A stretch of 36,471 nucleotides of DNA from the NCBI GenBank assembly GCA_032718475.1, contig JAUCBJ010002943.1, positions 1 to 36,471 on the forward strand. Direction: 5' to 3'. Positions 1 through 10,144 of the stretch are shown here, piece after piece. The DNA is from Nemertoderma westbladi. Lineage: Eukaryota; Xenacoelomorpha; Nemertodermatida; Nemertodermatidae. Under the pieces are notes generated by a model that had not been told where the DNA came from, ran no database searches, and saw only the letters and a program-made list of their open reading frames with translations. Numbering within the stretch: the stretch's first letter is position 1; each line of letters opens with the position of its first letter. A program made the position numbers and the translations under genes.

Positions 1-556
1 GATCATAAGATGATGCATGGACTCAAACCATTTACCATTCTACAGACAGTGGAACAACTCTGCTATTTAACAAAACAAAAGCCCCACTTTATTGGTCCCC
101 TCTTTTTTCAGCAAAACTCTTGTAGATATGTTTCATCTCATAGTATTTATTTATTATTATTATAATTTATTATTCATTTATATACAATGCGCAGGAGCGC
201 CAAATGGAAGCATCACTGAGATAAAGCCAAATCTACCCCAACACCATATATATCAGCTGGAGTGACATCATCACTTACTGGAGGTTTGAATGGTGAATGG
301 TATGCTATGTGCAAGAGAAACCCTCTTAAGTCGGTGTGTCGATATATACATTCAGTCCTACAGATACCCTTTTAAGACCTTTGCCATTAACGTGAAAGGA
401 CATACTCCAAGCATTTTAGAAACTGTATATAATAGTTATCATTCAAACTACCAGAACCAACTACCAGTAGCAAGACCAGCAATATAAACCAGAAACAATA
501 ACCTGGTAAAACCCCGTAATTTCTCATTATTTATATACTGGTGTGTATTGCGGCCA
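1..556. other. No gene recognised, AT-rich
   Basis: I see only short chance ORFs here. The longest, at 290-487, has no recognisable domain and no splice context. A short run of TTA/TAT repeats lies near 145-185. Confidence 0.5.
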
Positions 557-866
557 GGACACAAACATTATTGAGGGAATACAAACATTAATGAGAGACA
601 CAAATGTTAATCAGGGATACTAACATTAATGAGGGACACACAATAAGGGGCACAAACCATTAACACAAACATTTATTATGGACACAAACATTAATCAGGG
701 ATACAAACATTAATCAAGGACACACATTAAGGGGCACAAACCATTAACAGAATAACACAAACATTATAATGAGTGACACTAACATTAAACAGGGATACAA
801 ACATTAATCAGGGTCACAAACATTAATGAGAGACACACAGTAATCAGGGAGACAAACATTAATGAA
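557..866. repeat. About 20-bp minisatellite (ACAAACATTAATCAGGG type)
   Basis: Some fourteen degenerate units of roughly 18-20 bp, built on the word ACAAACATTAAT followed by GAGG or CAGGG, run head to tail. A longer sub-block containing AAGGGGCACAAACCATTAAC occurs twice, near 646 and 730, so the array has a second level of about 84 bp. The array stops just before the dispersed repeat at 883. Confidence 0.8.
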
Positions 867-884
867 TGAATTTTTTGCAATAGT

Positions 885-1185
885 ACTACTAATAATACTA
901 GCAACACAGATTTTGTTGTCTCCAAATTGCAAACAATGGTTCAAGATTATTCTGCCAATGGATCCTTCTTGGTATTGTGGGCGCAAATGTACCCCAAAGC
1001 GATACAGAGTCGAGGCAGAGACATGTCGACGTCAATTACAGTTATTCGGATGGGGGGGGGGGGTGCACTTTGAGGGTGGAAACGTCCTTGACTCGCGTGG
1101 CATACACCTCTCGGCCATGGGCCAAGGCAAGTTATATGCAACACTACAGCACGCCCTTTTCACTGTTATTAAACCCTCACTATAA
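885..1185 (+). pseudogene. SGNH/GDSL hydrolase-like C-terminal fragment (tentative), broken at poly-G
   Basis: The first half, in one frame from 885, reads TNNTSNTDFVVSKLQTMVQD and continues with LVLWAQMYPKAI. The second half, after the G tract and in another frame, reads HFEGGNVLDSRGIHLS followed by GQGKLYATL. In SGNH hydrolases a Gly-x-Asn-Asp block followed later by an Asp-x-x-His-Leu-Ser block near the C-terminus is usual. TNNTSN could be a mutated GxND block and LDSRGIHLS resembles block V. The family call is inference from these two short motifs. The 12-base G tract at 1052-1063 puts the halves out of frame, and the first frame stops a few codons later. The other repeat copy keeps both halves in one frame. 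Confidence 0.35.
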
Positions 1186-1186
1186 A

Positions 1187-1210
1187 GTGGCTCTTATAAG
1201 TAAGAGCCAC
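1187..1210. other. Perfect 10-bp hairpin inside the dispersed repeat
   Basis: GTGGCTCTTA (1187-1196) and its exact complement TAAGAGCCAC (1201-1210) flank a four-base loop. The arms are unchanged in copy 2 (25108-25117 and 25127-25136), where the loop is nine bases. Conserved arms with a variable loop suggest a structural element, but a chance palindrome inside a repeat would look the same. Confidence 0.7.
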
Positions 1211-1252
1211 GAAATCAAATAATGAAAACAGCAGACGACTGACAGCAGACAC

Positions 1253-2056
1253 CCGAGTGTGGGGGTGGGTGTTGGGGTGGGTGGTGTCTGGGATGGAGGT
1301 GCGGGTGAGGGTAGTGTAAGTTTCAGAAGAAAAACGCAACAATTACGATTACAATGACGTAAAAGTGGAAGCTTTTCTGTTTTAAAGAATGTAATATTTT
1401 TGGACCTGAATCTGGTTGTACTTGCCCTTTTTATATAATAAGGATTGACTTGCCCTTTTTTATAATCTGGATTGATTTGCCATTATTTTTACCAAATTCT
1501 TAAGAACAGTATATATATCTGGACCATCACTAGACATTACATGACATTACACACCCAAGCGTGGCGTGGGGGTGTGTGTTGGGGTGGATGGAGGGTGGTG
1601 TATGGGGTGGAGGTGCGGGTGAGGGTAGTGTAAGTATCACAAGAAAAACACAACAATTACGATTACAATGACATAAAAGTCTTACAAGATGCATAGAAAT
1701 GTCACTAATCATAAGTCTTAACTAATGTTACAAACAGGATACAAGAAGCACAGGTAAAACGAAAGCATTAGGAGTTGGATATAAGAGGTTTACATGTTAC
1801 ATAGAAGACTTACAAGGGGGGGGGGGGGGGGGGGGGGGGTCTGCACTACATTATAGTAATCAGTATAGTAAAATGAAACTTGGAAACTTTTCTGTTTTAA
1901 AAAATGTAATATTTTTGGACCTGAATCTGGTTGTACTTGCCCTTTTTATATAATAAGGATTGACTTGCCCTTTTTTATAATTTGGATTGACTTGCCATTA
2001 CTGCCATTACCAAATTCTTAAGAACAGTATATATATCTGGACCATCACTAGACATT
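1253..2056. repeat. Internal duplication within repeat copy 1
   Basis: The G/T-rich block at 1253-1369 recurs at 1552-1680. The following segment, with TTTTTGGACCTGAATCTGG and the twice-repeated TTGACTTGCCCTTTTTTATA phrase, at 1368-1550 recurs at 1883-2056. Copy 2 of the dispersed repeat has only one of each, so the duplication happened in this copy. Confidence 0.75.
1816..1839. repeat. Poly-G tract, 24 bases
   Basis: An uninterrupted run of 24 G. The homologous tract in copy 2 (25434-25448) has 15 G. The surrounding sequence is otherwise nearly the same, so the tract length is unstable or was hard to sequence. Confidence 0.9.
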
Positions 2057-2638
2057 ACATTAACTTAATTAGTAAGTACATGCAATGCCCTGATATGCCT
2101 CAAATACACAGGTGTAATACCTGAGTGTAGGCTAGTTAAACTTACATAAACTTACCATATTTAGTGTGCTACAGTAGTATATAGTAGACCTACCAGTACC
2201 GGCATGATGAATATAAAACCTGAAATCATAAAGACTAATTTCTACAAATTGGTACCCTGAACCTGGATATAGGCTAGTTAAACATACTTACAGATTCACC
2301 TTACCATTAAAAAAATTTGTTAAATGTGCTTTTGGTCCAAAAGTTAACATTTTAGGAATAATATTAAATCAGCAATAAAATTGAACAAATTGCTACCATG
2401 TTAGGAATTACCCTAGGTAGGCTAGAAACCTATTTCAAATGATAACTGTCTGCAACACTACTTGAAGCTGTAATACTGTAGTAAACAGTATACTAAGAGT
2501 GGTCTATGAAATAGTTCTGTTCTGTTCAGACAGACAGACAGGGGGGTGATATTTAGGTATTACTAACAAGTTGAATAGTTAATGGAAAAAATGGTCCCTC
2601 ATTCATGTCAGAAACGAAAACAAGTCGGAACAACAAGT

Positions 2639-2986
2639 TCAATCAAGAACAACAGTTTAGGCCTAATTAGCCCAGTACCGGCACCGGTAATAATAATATA
2701 ATACAATAATAGTTTAGATAGTTACCGCTAATCATTCAGTCATTGGCACGGTACACCGTACACCGTATTGCTGTACTGCCGTTGTAGTGCGCACCGTAGG
2801 TACCACCCTACTACCGGTAATATAACAAGTAATAAACAAGTAATATATAAATGCAATGCACTACTGAACTAATTACGATATTGTATCATTACTGCTACTG
2901 TATATTGCTGGCTTTTAAATTAAATTACCTTTTTTATCTTGTTACGTACTCTCTATCTAATAAACAAGTTCAAACATGAATTAACA
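2639..2986. other. No gene recognised; short local repeats
   Basis: Right of the dispersed repeat the sequence has local copies of CACCGTA and ACCGGTAATA near 2680-2820 and is otherwise AT-rich. I see no coding signal. Confidence 0.5.
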
Positions 2987-3153
2987 TTAACGGCAAATTG
3001 CTGGTACCCCATTCAATTTACTCTTATTTTTAATTTTATCGTTTTTAATTATCATTATTGGGGCACCACACAACTCCCAATGTTGAATACTCTCACTACT
3101 CCAGATGGGGGTGCAATTCACCACCTTCACCATGGATGCCAAAGTTTTTACCA
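2987..3153 (-). CDS. Possible last exon of the gene at 3226-3433 (unrecognised)
   Basis: On the minus strand a candidate acceptor (ACATTTTAG, ending at 3154) is followed by an open frame that starts in the phase left by the donor at 3226. It encodes about 54 residues, including VKVVNCTPIWSSESIQHWEL, before a TAA at 2987-2989. The intron would be 72 bp (3154-3225), which is short. The phase match has a one-in-three chance of being accidental, the pyrimidine tract is weak, and I do not recognise the product. Confidence 0.3.
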
Positions 3154-3225
3154 CTAAAATGTACTATACTATTTTCCATGTATGACCTCGCATTCAAATC
3201 GTAATTATAGTTACCAATAACTTAC

Positions 3226-3433
3226 CTGCAAGCTCTATAACTTCATCGACTTTATCATGCACAGCTTGATAACTTCCCGGATCTTTTGGGAGTGGTGGGT
3301 GTATAACAATATCGGCAACGGACAGTTCACAATAATCGTTCGAGACTACATTTCTATCTACAGCCAAGTCTAGAAGTTTTCGATAAGATTTATCGCAGTA
3401 CGTTGACGCTTTGGTGGAGGTAGAATAATATCC
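3226..3433 (-). CDS. Coding exon of an unrecognised host gene, strong splice donor
   Basis: The minus strand is open for about 69 codons and ends in GCAG followed by GTAAGT, a full-consensus 5' splice site at 3226/3225. The translation is rich in ordinary globular-protein residues, for example YRKLLDLAVDRNVVSNDYCE and later VADIVIHPPLPKDPGSY, with little low complexity. The upstream limit is a TAA at 3434-3436, and a weak acceptor (AAGTAAG before GATATT) would start the exon at 3432. I do not recognise the family. A host gene exon is the simplest reading, but a transposon exon is possible, since a Mutator-like fragment lies upstream on the same strand. Confidence 0.5.
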
Positions 3434-3554
3434 TTACTTGTTAAGAATGACAATTGCGAAAGCAGAAAACACAGCGTACACAGTGCATGTTGAATGACAA
3501 TTTATATTTTTCTACCATTGATCATTTTCTTGTATCTAATTCATTTTTAACTAC

Positions 3555-3690
3555 TAGGATCGGCATGCTGCATTGCAGCTGCATTTTTAAGACTGCCGTG
3601 CCGGCTTATAAGATAACTCTCCAAACGCCCCCGGCTGCCACATCCAGTCCAGCATCAAACTCCCAGGGATGTACTATGCAGTCTTAACTC
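3555..3690 (-). pseudogene. LINE 3'-terminal relic, same family as 33630-34150
   Basis: The minus-strand sequence around 3562-3592 matches the end of the LINE fragment on the plus strand near 34113-34140: a stop codon preceded by codons for Lys-Pro-Ala-x-x-Ser, then AAAATGCAGCTGCAATGCAG. Upstream on the minus strand a short DAGLDVA-like segment corresponds to DTGLEDA in the other fragment, with frameshifts between. Only the last tens of codons survive. Confidence 0.55.
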
Positions 3691-3887
3691 GCTCATCATC
3701 GAAAGGCTAGAATGTAAATGGGGTTTCGACACTACAACTTCCACCAACAAAATTACCAGGACTCAGAAACCCATTGGCACTGTGGGGACAATTGGAAAGA
3801 TTTGGACACTATAAGGTAGTACTACACTTAGTAATACAATGAAGGTGCATAACTTTATAGAGGAACAATATACTCAAAGGGCCATCA

Positions 3888-3996
3888 AAGCCCGTTTGTG
3901 GTTTTGGGCTAAAGGGCCAAAAAGGGGCTAAAGGGCCACTTTTTAATACCCCCCAAGTCGCAAAAGGGCCACTTTTGATATACAAAAGTGGCCCTT
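3888..3996. repeat. AAAGGGCC-rich element with a perfect 14-bp hairpin
   Basis: The word AAGGGCCA recurs four times in about 100 bp. The last two copies form a perfect inverted repeat: AAGGGCCACTTTTG at 3964-3977 and its complement at 3983-3996, around a five-base loop ATATA. It lies where the Mutator-like fragment on the minus strand breaks off, so it may be an insertion or its terminus. Confidence 0.7.
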
Positions 3997-4051
3997 CAGC
4001 CCGAACGTATGTATATCTATATATATATTGCATATCTACAATATTGAACTC

Positions 4052-4400
4052 TAGATTGCAATCCCAACCAGAATGTCGAATTGGTTCAATCTTCAGAGAA
4101 CCAAATCTACACTCCTTACATATTGCTATTTCAGAGAAATTGTCAGCCAAGCAGGGCAAATTTATTAGTTCAAAATTATCATTGGTACTTTGAAGTCACC
4201 AGTACTAGACCTATCAATAAACTTTGGAGTTAATTTGCATTGTGATGGACTGATTACTGTTGTTGCAGGTTTCTTCGGCTCCATATTCTCTACATCTTCC
4301 ACATCCAGTTCTTCACTGTAGCGATTTCCCTGAAACTTACAACGCTTTGATGGAAATCTGGAAAAATGGAAATCTCTCGGCTTTGATGGTGCTGTAGAAT
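4052..4400 (-). pseudogene. Mutator-like transposase-domain protein, N-terminal fragment
   Basis: Read on the minus strand, the fragment starts with a basic segment (PSKRCKFQGNRYSEE), passes through a Ser/Pro-rich linker ending in PKFIDRSSTGDF, and after a single frameshift near 4165-4190 continues as NFELINLPCLADNFSEIAIC followed by KECRFGSLKIEP and GWDCNLEF. A K-R-x-F-x-G-N-R start, then a zinc-ribbon-like C-x2-C with a following Leu-Ser-x-Leu stretch, is what I know from invertebrate proteins with the Mutator transposase domain. A possible acceptor (TTTCCATTTTTCCAG) lies just upstream on this strand. The catalytic region is absent: the homology stops near 4052 beside the hairpin element. 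Confidence 0.45.
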
Positions 4401-4430
4401 GATTTAGGCCTACAATGGAAAATAGTCTTA

Positions 4431-4775
4431 TCCTAAAGAGAAAGACATAGACTAGATTGTAAGTATAAAACAAAATTTATTATCAGTGGACTAAGTAACA
4501 CACAGGCTTATACAATATAATGTATGCAGTACTGCAGTATGATCCTATAATGTAAAACACAATATCTGACAGTTGGACATACAGACTGAATGACTACATG
4601 ACTACAAGGGAAAACAATATCCTAAAGGGATGGACATACAGACTCACTTGTAAGCAACACCATGAACTATGTTATGTAGTAACACACTGGCTTATACTAT
4701 GGTACTGCAGTATATGATCTATTGTACAAAAACACTATCCGACAGTAAAGGACATACAGACTAATTGGCTGATAC
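4431..4775. repeat. Imperfect tandem duplication, about 190-bp period
   Basis: Landmarks TATCCTAAAG, TAACACAC-GGCTTATAC, GTACTGCAGTAT and GGACATACAGACT occur in the same order in 4431-4592 and 4618-4773. The copies are well diverged. A weak third start follows after 4775. Confidence 0.7.
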
Positions 4776-5740
4776 GTGATTGGCGAAATAGACGAATAAG
4801 CTTGTAAGTAATGTCATATCCTCTAACTCCTTGTTTATGGCCTGTCCTGTAAGAAAGAATTACATCATGCACCCATAACTAAAGCTACTGTAATCCAAAC
4901 ATCATATCGCTATCACAATATCACTTATCACAAATTATCTAGTGTCAGATTATCGACCATAACTCGAAAAGTTTCCATCCAAATTCCAAGAAAGTTAGAT
5001 TTTTGGAATCAGCATGAAATTGTGTGCTAGAATCTATAAAAACCCAAAAGGGTGAAATTTTTCAAAATACGCATTACGAGTCGAGTGCCCTTATATGAAC
5101 AGTTGTTATTCGCAATGGCAGTTCCTTTGGTAACCTTTGATAATTTATTTATATATATATATTCCTTGTATCATGCGGGCCCCATATGTGTATAACTGCA
5201 GTGGCCCATTCGCATTCAAGAAATATATTTTTCAGGCCTATTCGCTACCAAGTGGGCTATTTTATCAAAGGCCATTTTGAATTTTGGCGGCCTAATTGCT
5301 GCAAATTGGCCATGGGGCTACATATATTATGTACGTGGCCTTTATGCTACTAAGAAGAAGGCCTAAATGGGACTAAGAATATGGCCCAGAGGCTACAGTT
5401 TGGCTCTACCACAATTATATAGTCACTCTAAACAAATAAAGTAGCAAGTAGGTTGTTGATATCGTCACGTTTACTTGTTCATCAACATACTTTAATTTAA
5501 TTTAGCTGGATTCTTCCTAATATAAATATAATTTCCTAAACATAATTCCTATAAATATAATTCTATCCTAGGTCCTAAATATAATATTGTACATTATTTT
5601 ACAACTTCATTATTTTATTTTACGGGTATTAACTCAATTCAACTTTAACTAATCAACTTTATTCTTTTCTGACTATTATTTCTCTCATTTTATTCTCAAC
5701 TATTTCTCGTTTCTGTTTGTACTAGTTCACTTGTTAATAG
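4776..5740. other. No gene recognised; GGCC-rich patch
   Basis: AT-rich without convincing reading frames. Between about 5170 and 5400 the words GGCCTA and GGCC recur every 20-40 bases, loosely like the element at 3888. I see no TIR or splice-bounded exon. Confidence 0.45.
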
Positions 5741-6587
5741 CATGTCTCCTAGGAAATTACTCCATTGTTCTAAATGTAATAAGTTTTACAGTAAGAAGAA
5801 GCCATATGGACTGTCCTCATTGTCCTTGTCCTATCACTGCATGTGTCACAGTTTCTATGTCTATGTGTCCTATTACTGTTTCTCCTTCTGCTGCTACTGT
5901 CCACTCATTTACTAATATTTCTTCTAGTTCTAATCTTAGGTTTAGCCTTGAGGAATGATATGCTCGGACTGATATCAAGGTGATGATGTGGATATGGATG
6001 TTGGTGAGAGTGTAGATGGGGTGATGGATGATTGTGAAGTAGGTGAGAATGTTGCAAGTGTTGCTGGAACTGTGGATGTTAGTGATGTGGGTGTGTGTGT
6101 TGGCAATGGAGTTGGTGAGAATGATAATGTGGGTAATGTTGAAACTGAGGACAAGTGTATGATGGTTGAACCTGTTGTTGCAGTAGGAAGTATGGATATG
6201 AAGGCAGAAATTGGGAGTATTAGGATTGGTAAGAGATGAAAGAGAGAGAGTTGGGTGCGAGTGAGGAAGCGGAAGTTTTGAGCAATGGTTGGTGTAATGG
6301 TTGGGGGTCAGTCTGCAGGTGTTAAAGTAACAGTGCCTAAATGTGGACAGTGTGCAAGGAGTAAGGAGGGTGATGGAGATTGTTGTGGGAGTTTCAGGCG
6401 AGCAATGGAAAGAGAATGGAAGGTGGAAATCTTAAAAATACCTGTAGTAGGTATTCCAAGGTTATGCAGGGTAGTGGTGAACACTGTAAGGACTTGCATG
6501 ATGGATATCAGAAGAGAGGCTGTATTAGGTGGAACACAGAGTGGTAAATGTATGGAATGCATGAAATGGTTTATAGGTGCTGGTATG
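5741..6587 (+). other. GT-rich low-complexity stretch with doubtful ORFs
   Basis: From an ATG at 5742 one frame reads MSPRKLLHCSKCNKFYSKKK, with a C-x2-C pair, but soon becomes a run of Cys/Ser/Tyr forced by TCTATGTCC-type repeats. Between 5988 and 6239 another frame is almost only Val, Gly, Asp, Glu and Met, from GATGTTGGTGAG-type repeats. From 6285 to 6635 a frame has several C-x2-C pairs (CGQCARS, CMECMKW). A decayed retrotransposon ORF1 is possible, but no domain can be named and composition alone may explain the open frames. Confidence 0.3.
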
Positions 6588-6650
6588 TATTGTGAGTGTC
6601 GTCTACGGCACATGAGTCTAGCTCATGTGCCGTAGACGACACTCACAATA
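6588..6650. other. Perfect 29-bp hairpin, 5-nt loop
   Basis: The arms at 6588-6616 and 6622-6650 are exact complements, and the loop is TCTAG. The arms are GC-balanced with no simple repeat, so chance formation is very unlikely. If transcribed the RNA would fold into a long uninterrupted stem. Origins could be a fold-back duplication during replication or repair, a transposon end, or a small-RNA precursor. A cloning or assembly fold-back cannot be excluded. Confidence 0.9.
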
Positions 6651-6702
6651 ATTAGGAAGGTTATTTTCTCTCGGTCTGTGCCTGAGAAAAGTGATCAGTT
6701 CT

Positions 6703-7260
6703 ATGTCTAGGATATCATTGAGAAAGAAGAGTGTGGTTAATCAACCTGTAACCGATAAAAATGGATCGACAACTGTTAGAGTAGGGAAGAAGAGTGTAGC
6801 TGCACCAGTCAGTAGCAATGGAGGATGTGATAGTTGAGGACTGCAGAAAGAGAAGGCTAGTACTGGTGTTTCAGGTAACATTGAGATGCAGCCTCACATC
6901 TGTAGCACCTCGAGTCCATTATTGCGTAAGAAAATTAATAAGTGCAGAGACAGTAATGGCTTTATTGGGAAGAAGTTTTTATATTTTAAGGATTGCAAGG
7001 ATAAATATCATCGTGAAACAATACAACAAAAGAGGACATGGAAATCAGGCGATAATATTTCCAGCTTGGGGTCTATTGATTGTTCATGGTCAAAGTCTGG
7101 GGTCCGAGTGAGTGAAGATATACCCCTGGGAAGATGTACTTCCCTCCGTCGCTTCCCCGGTGCACCCGCCGCGCCTACCGGTACCTTAGCCCTCCATGCT
7201 AAAACAAATAGCTACCGTATCGGCGCATGCGTTCGCGAACAGTCTGACAGTCTAAAATAA
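6703..7260 (+). pseudogene. Basic open frame with one internal stop, unrecognised
   Basis: From the ATG at 6703 one frame stays open to 7260 except for a TGA at 6835-6837, about 185 codons in all. The translation is rich in Lys, Ser and Arg (MSRISLRKKSVVNQPVTDKN; later FIGKKFLYFKDCKDKYHRET). A decayed retroelement ORF1 or a spliced exon with a lesion would both fit. The last 40 codons, from about 7130, come from a CpG-richer segment and look less like protein. I recognise no family. Confidence 0.3.
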
Positions 7261-8115
7261 ATCCCGCAAGGATTATCGCATCTCAATTACATAGAAATTA
7301 AGAGTCAAATGCAGAAATCATTATTCGAGATTGTAATTAAGAAGTAATCAAAGAATCAGCATCAAGGATTTACATAATATGAAGAAAAGAAATAGCAAAG
7401 AATTGTACAGAAAACTAAGACAGGGGATAAACGGATAACATAAAACGTAAAAGCACATACCGGAACACAGTCAATTTATAGCTGACGAAATAGGTATGAC
7501 GCAATAATCGTTTCATTGGTCCAGCAAACCATGCCACCATTAGACTAACCTAGAACAGCTGGGCCAATGGGGAAACCGGGTTGTGATCCCTTTCCCCCTA
7601 TTTCACAAATTATTACCATATATGGTAATGAATTCTGTCCCGGTGGGCTTATAGGTTGCTGGCCATAACATTAATTTTGCGATTATTAAAGTACATTAAG
7701 CATAATTCGATATAAAGCCAATTTAGGGAGAAATATAAAGGGAAATTAACACAAATACACAATTAATTCAGTCAATATTGATAAACGGCAAGTTCATATT
7801 AAGGTTTTATAAGAGTTTGCCACCATAAATGTTATTTACTAAGATTTTATTATAAAATTACATATGCAAACTACATACTGTACAAAAACGGATGAAATAT
7901 ATAAACTTAGATATTTTATTGTCCCTATCTAAGCACGGCTGTACATCATATTATGACTTATCTAAAATACTTTAGATTGTATAATGGGCTGCTTCAGTGC
8001 ACAGCGCCATATATCGTAACAGTAGGTGTAATATTTACTGTATGCATTTTATTTTAGTATATATTTATTAGGATAGAGTGCCAGCTGACCTCCTTAAGTG
8101 GTCAGTTATTATCAG
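7261..8115. other. No gene recognised; 18-bp palindrome at 7612
   Basis: AT-rich sequence without useful frames. ATTACCATATATGGTAAT at 7612-7629 is a perfect palindrome. Confidence 0.5.
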
Positions 8116-8537
8116 TTAACCCAGCAAGTACCAAAGGTAACAATTGTTGGGCAAAAGTAGCCCTCAATCTTCTTGAATGTAGGACAATTAAAAATTGTAA
8201 ATGTTGTAATTATATAATATCTAATGTAAGATAAGATGTTGTTTCACAATGTCAAACTGGTATTTAGACTTTGGCCTCATTGGATGTGCCCGAAAATTTG
8301 ATTCAAATTTTGCAATTTTTTGGGGTCACTGTTTTTTCCGACTTTAATGCATTCAGCGGCATCTCCTGTCCTATAGACAGGAAACTAAATTGTTTTTTGG
8401 CACTTTTGGGTTAGTTTACATCCTAATCAATATATTTAGGCACATTCCAGTAAGTTTTTCAAAATTTTACATTTTTAAAATTATTGCCAAACTAAAAATA
8501 CAACAATTGTTGTGTCTGGTACTTACCCTGCAGTTAA
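8116..8537. mobile_element. Candidate TTAA-flanked MITE (piggyBac-like)
   Basis: An inverted repeat links 8126-8148 (AAGTACCA, five bases, then AACAATTGTT) to 8502-8524 (AACAATTGTT, five bases, then TGGTACTT), 18 of 23 positions complementary. Just outside each arm is a TTAA, at 8116-8119 and 8534-8537. TTAA target duplication is typical of piggyBac-type elements, but the bases between TTAA and the arms differ between the ends. The interior (about 400 bp) has no ORF, as expected for a non-autonomous element. Confidence 0.4.
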
Positions 8538-8782
8538 ATCCAAACCGACGGTTACGACGGTAGGTAGGTCAGTTGTATTGTAAGTGCATACTGGTACCGT
8601 ATTTTATTTTGTATATAGTTTATATTGAGTTTATTCGGTGGAATGACAACTCGGTCGTAACGATGGGGAGTAACGCTGTTGGTGTAGAACCTATCCAGCA
8701 TGTAAACCGCTGGAGCAAGACTGCCAAATCCCGCGTCGCCATAAGTCAGCCGTTGGCTGCCAAGCTGCACAATAAAGGCTAT
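8538..8782. other. No gene recognised
   Basis: Two opposed chance ORFs (8552-8770 minus, 8573-8788 plus) overlap here. Neither shows a domain and both end near the start of the large direct repeat. Confidence 0.4.
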
Positions 8783-9209
8783 CTCTAAACCGGCTCATAT
8801 CCTCCAATTGGTAACAACATTGTTTATTGTTTTGGTTATAAAAGCCTACCTCTTGTAACCTGCTCCTTTCCCCCAGTACTGTTGACTGTTTAGTTGAAAC
8901 TGCTATGTTGTATGTATTTAATTAAAATCATTTTCGTAGAGGGAAGTTAATTTGGGATTACTCTCTATCAGATGTAAGCAAAGCTGTTCTGTTCAGGGGT
9001 GGGTCATGGGACCCAAATATATTACATTATGCATGGCAAACATTAATAACATAATTCAGTCAACCTGAAGGGTATTTGCTTTAGTTAACTACTCTGCGAA
9101 AAACGAATTTATAATGTTACCCATACTTCAGGTGAATGAATTTTTAGATATTTTGTACTGAAGGCAACGATTTCTGATATAATTAAAATACAAGACAGGG
9201 GCTTGTTTC

Positions 9210-9430
9210 GATATATGTAGTTGCTCCCTTCGAGCAGCATGTGAGTTAGTTAATCAAATAATAGACACAATGTTTGACTTTGTCCCTTCGTGCAGCACGT
9301 GAGTTTGGCTTTGATCCTTCGATATATGTATTTGCGCCCTTCGAGCAGCACGTGAGTTACATCAAATAATAGACACATTGTTTGACTTTGTCCCTTCGTG
9401 CAGCAGGTGAGTTTGGCTCTGACCCTTCCA
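9210..9430. repeat. Tandem block with recurring CACGTG, copy A
   Basis: Units built on CCCTTCG(A/T)GCAGCACGTGAGTT recur with alternating 50-65 bp spacing. Most contain the palindrome CACGTG, the core of bHLH E-boxes; the first has CATGTG and the last CAGGTG. Copy B (13960-14270) has more units, so the block expands and contracts. Confidence 0.75.
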
Positions 9431-9937
9431 ACAGCGTGTGTCAATCGAGCCGAATCGTACCGATCGAGCCGAATAAAACCAATCAGGATATTCATAGGAA
9501 TATGAAGGAATAAAGGGAATGAGGAAAAAGAACAAAAGAAAGAAAATGTCGGAGATGACAAAGGAAAGATTGAAAAACCGAATTCTAATAGACAAAAAAT
9601 AATTTAAAAAAGAAAATTTGTGAAGAAGAGGAGAAATCTAGTTTCGATGTCGCGGCTGGAGAAAGAAATAGAGAGAAACAAACTAGATACTGAATTAAAA
9701 AGGTACTTCAACCAAAAAGAAAAAATGGCTTAATTTAGACTTTTGTGTTACTGTTTCGAATTGTTAATAACTAACGAGGCTAAATTAATGAACAACAATT
9801 CATGAATAAACATTGGGAGGTGTATTTATGATTTTCTTTTTACTAAAGATAAGTAAAATAACGGCTCAAATATTTCAATGCTATTGTTAAATACAGAATT
9901 TCACGTTAGGGGGCGTTTATAAAGTATGTCACTCACT

Positions 9938-9977
9938 GGGGGGGGGGGGCTAGCACGACCCCCCCGGTCGTGCTAGC
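9938..9977. other. Poly-G followed by perfect 12-bp hairpin
   Basis: Twelve G at 9938-9949 run into GCTAGCACGACC (9949-9960), five C, and the exact complement GGTCGTGCTAGC (9966-9977). TGTCAC/GTGACA pairs flank the outside. In copy B the whole left arm and loop are replaced by a 27-G run, so only the right half remains. Confidence 0.8.
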
Positions 9978-10125
9978 GTGACATTTTGTGACACGTAGGG
10001 GAGGGGTGTGTTGAATTTGGTGACGATAGTCACGGCGATGTTCTATACTTTAATGTTAGTTTGCCCCAAGATAAAATTCCTTTAAATCTTTCCAAGAGAG
10101 GGCTCCATGGAGGATGTAGGCGGGA

Positions 10126-10144
10126 GGGGGGGGGGGGGGGGGGG
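10126..10144. repeat. Poly-G tract, 19 bases
   Basis: Uninterrupted run after AGGCGGGA. Its counterpart at 15136-15154 is also 19 bases. Confidence 0.9.

Larger units (their letters stand above)
883..2638 (+). repeat. Dispersed repeat family, copy 1
   Basis: This 1.76-kb stretch is closely similar to 24764-26248 in the same orientation. Similarity starts at GTACTACTAATAATAC and ends at CAACAAGT on both sides, with unrelated flanks. Copy 1 differs by an internal duplication (about 300 bp longer), a 33-bp shorter segment before the hairpin at 1187, and different poly-G lengths. In order it holds an SGNH-like coding fragment, a hairpin, a G/T-rich block, poly-G, and then a non-coding part ending in the first codons of a frame that continues in copy 2 at 26192. 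No terminal inverted repeats or target-site duplication were found, so the transposon class is open. Confidence 0.85.

Noticed and set aside
557-866. Telomere-like or CRISPR-like array
   Set aside because: Units are about 20 bp, degenerate and directly adjacent, with no unique spacers and no telomeric motif.
5988-6239. Val/Gly/Asp-rich ORF as a structural protein
   Set aside because: Forced by GATGTTGGTGAG-type low complexity; no signal peptide, no repeat logic at the protein level, no splice context.
9250-9595. Minus-strand ORFs in copy A
   Set aside because: Same repeat-driven frames as in copy B, without any domain.
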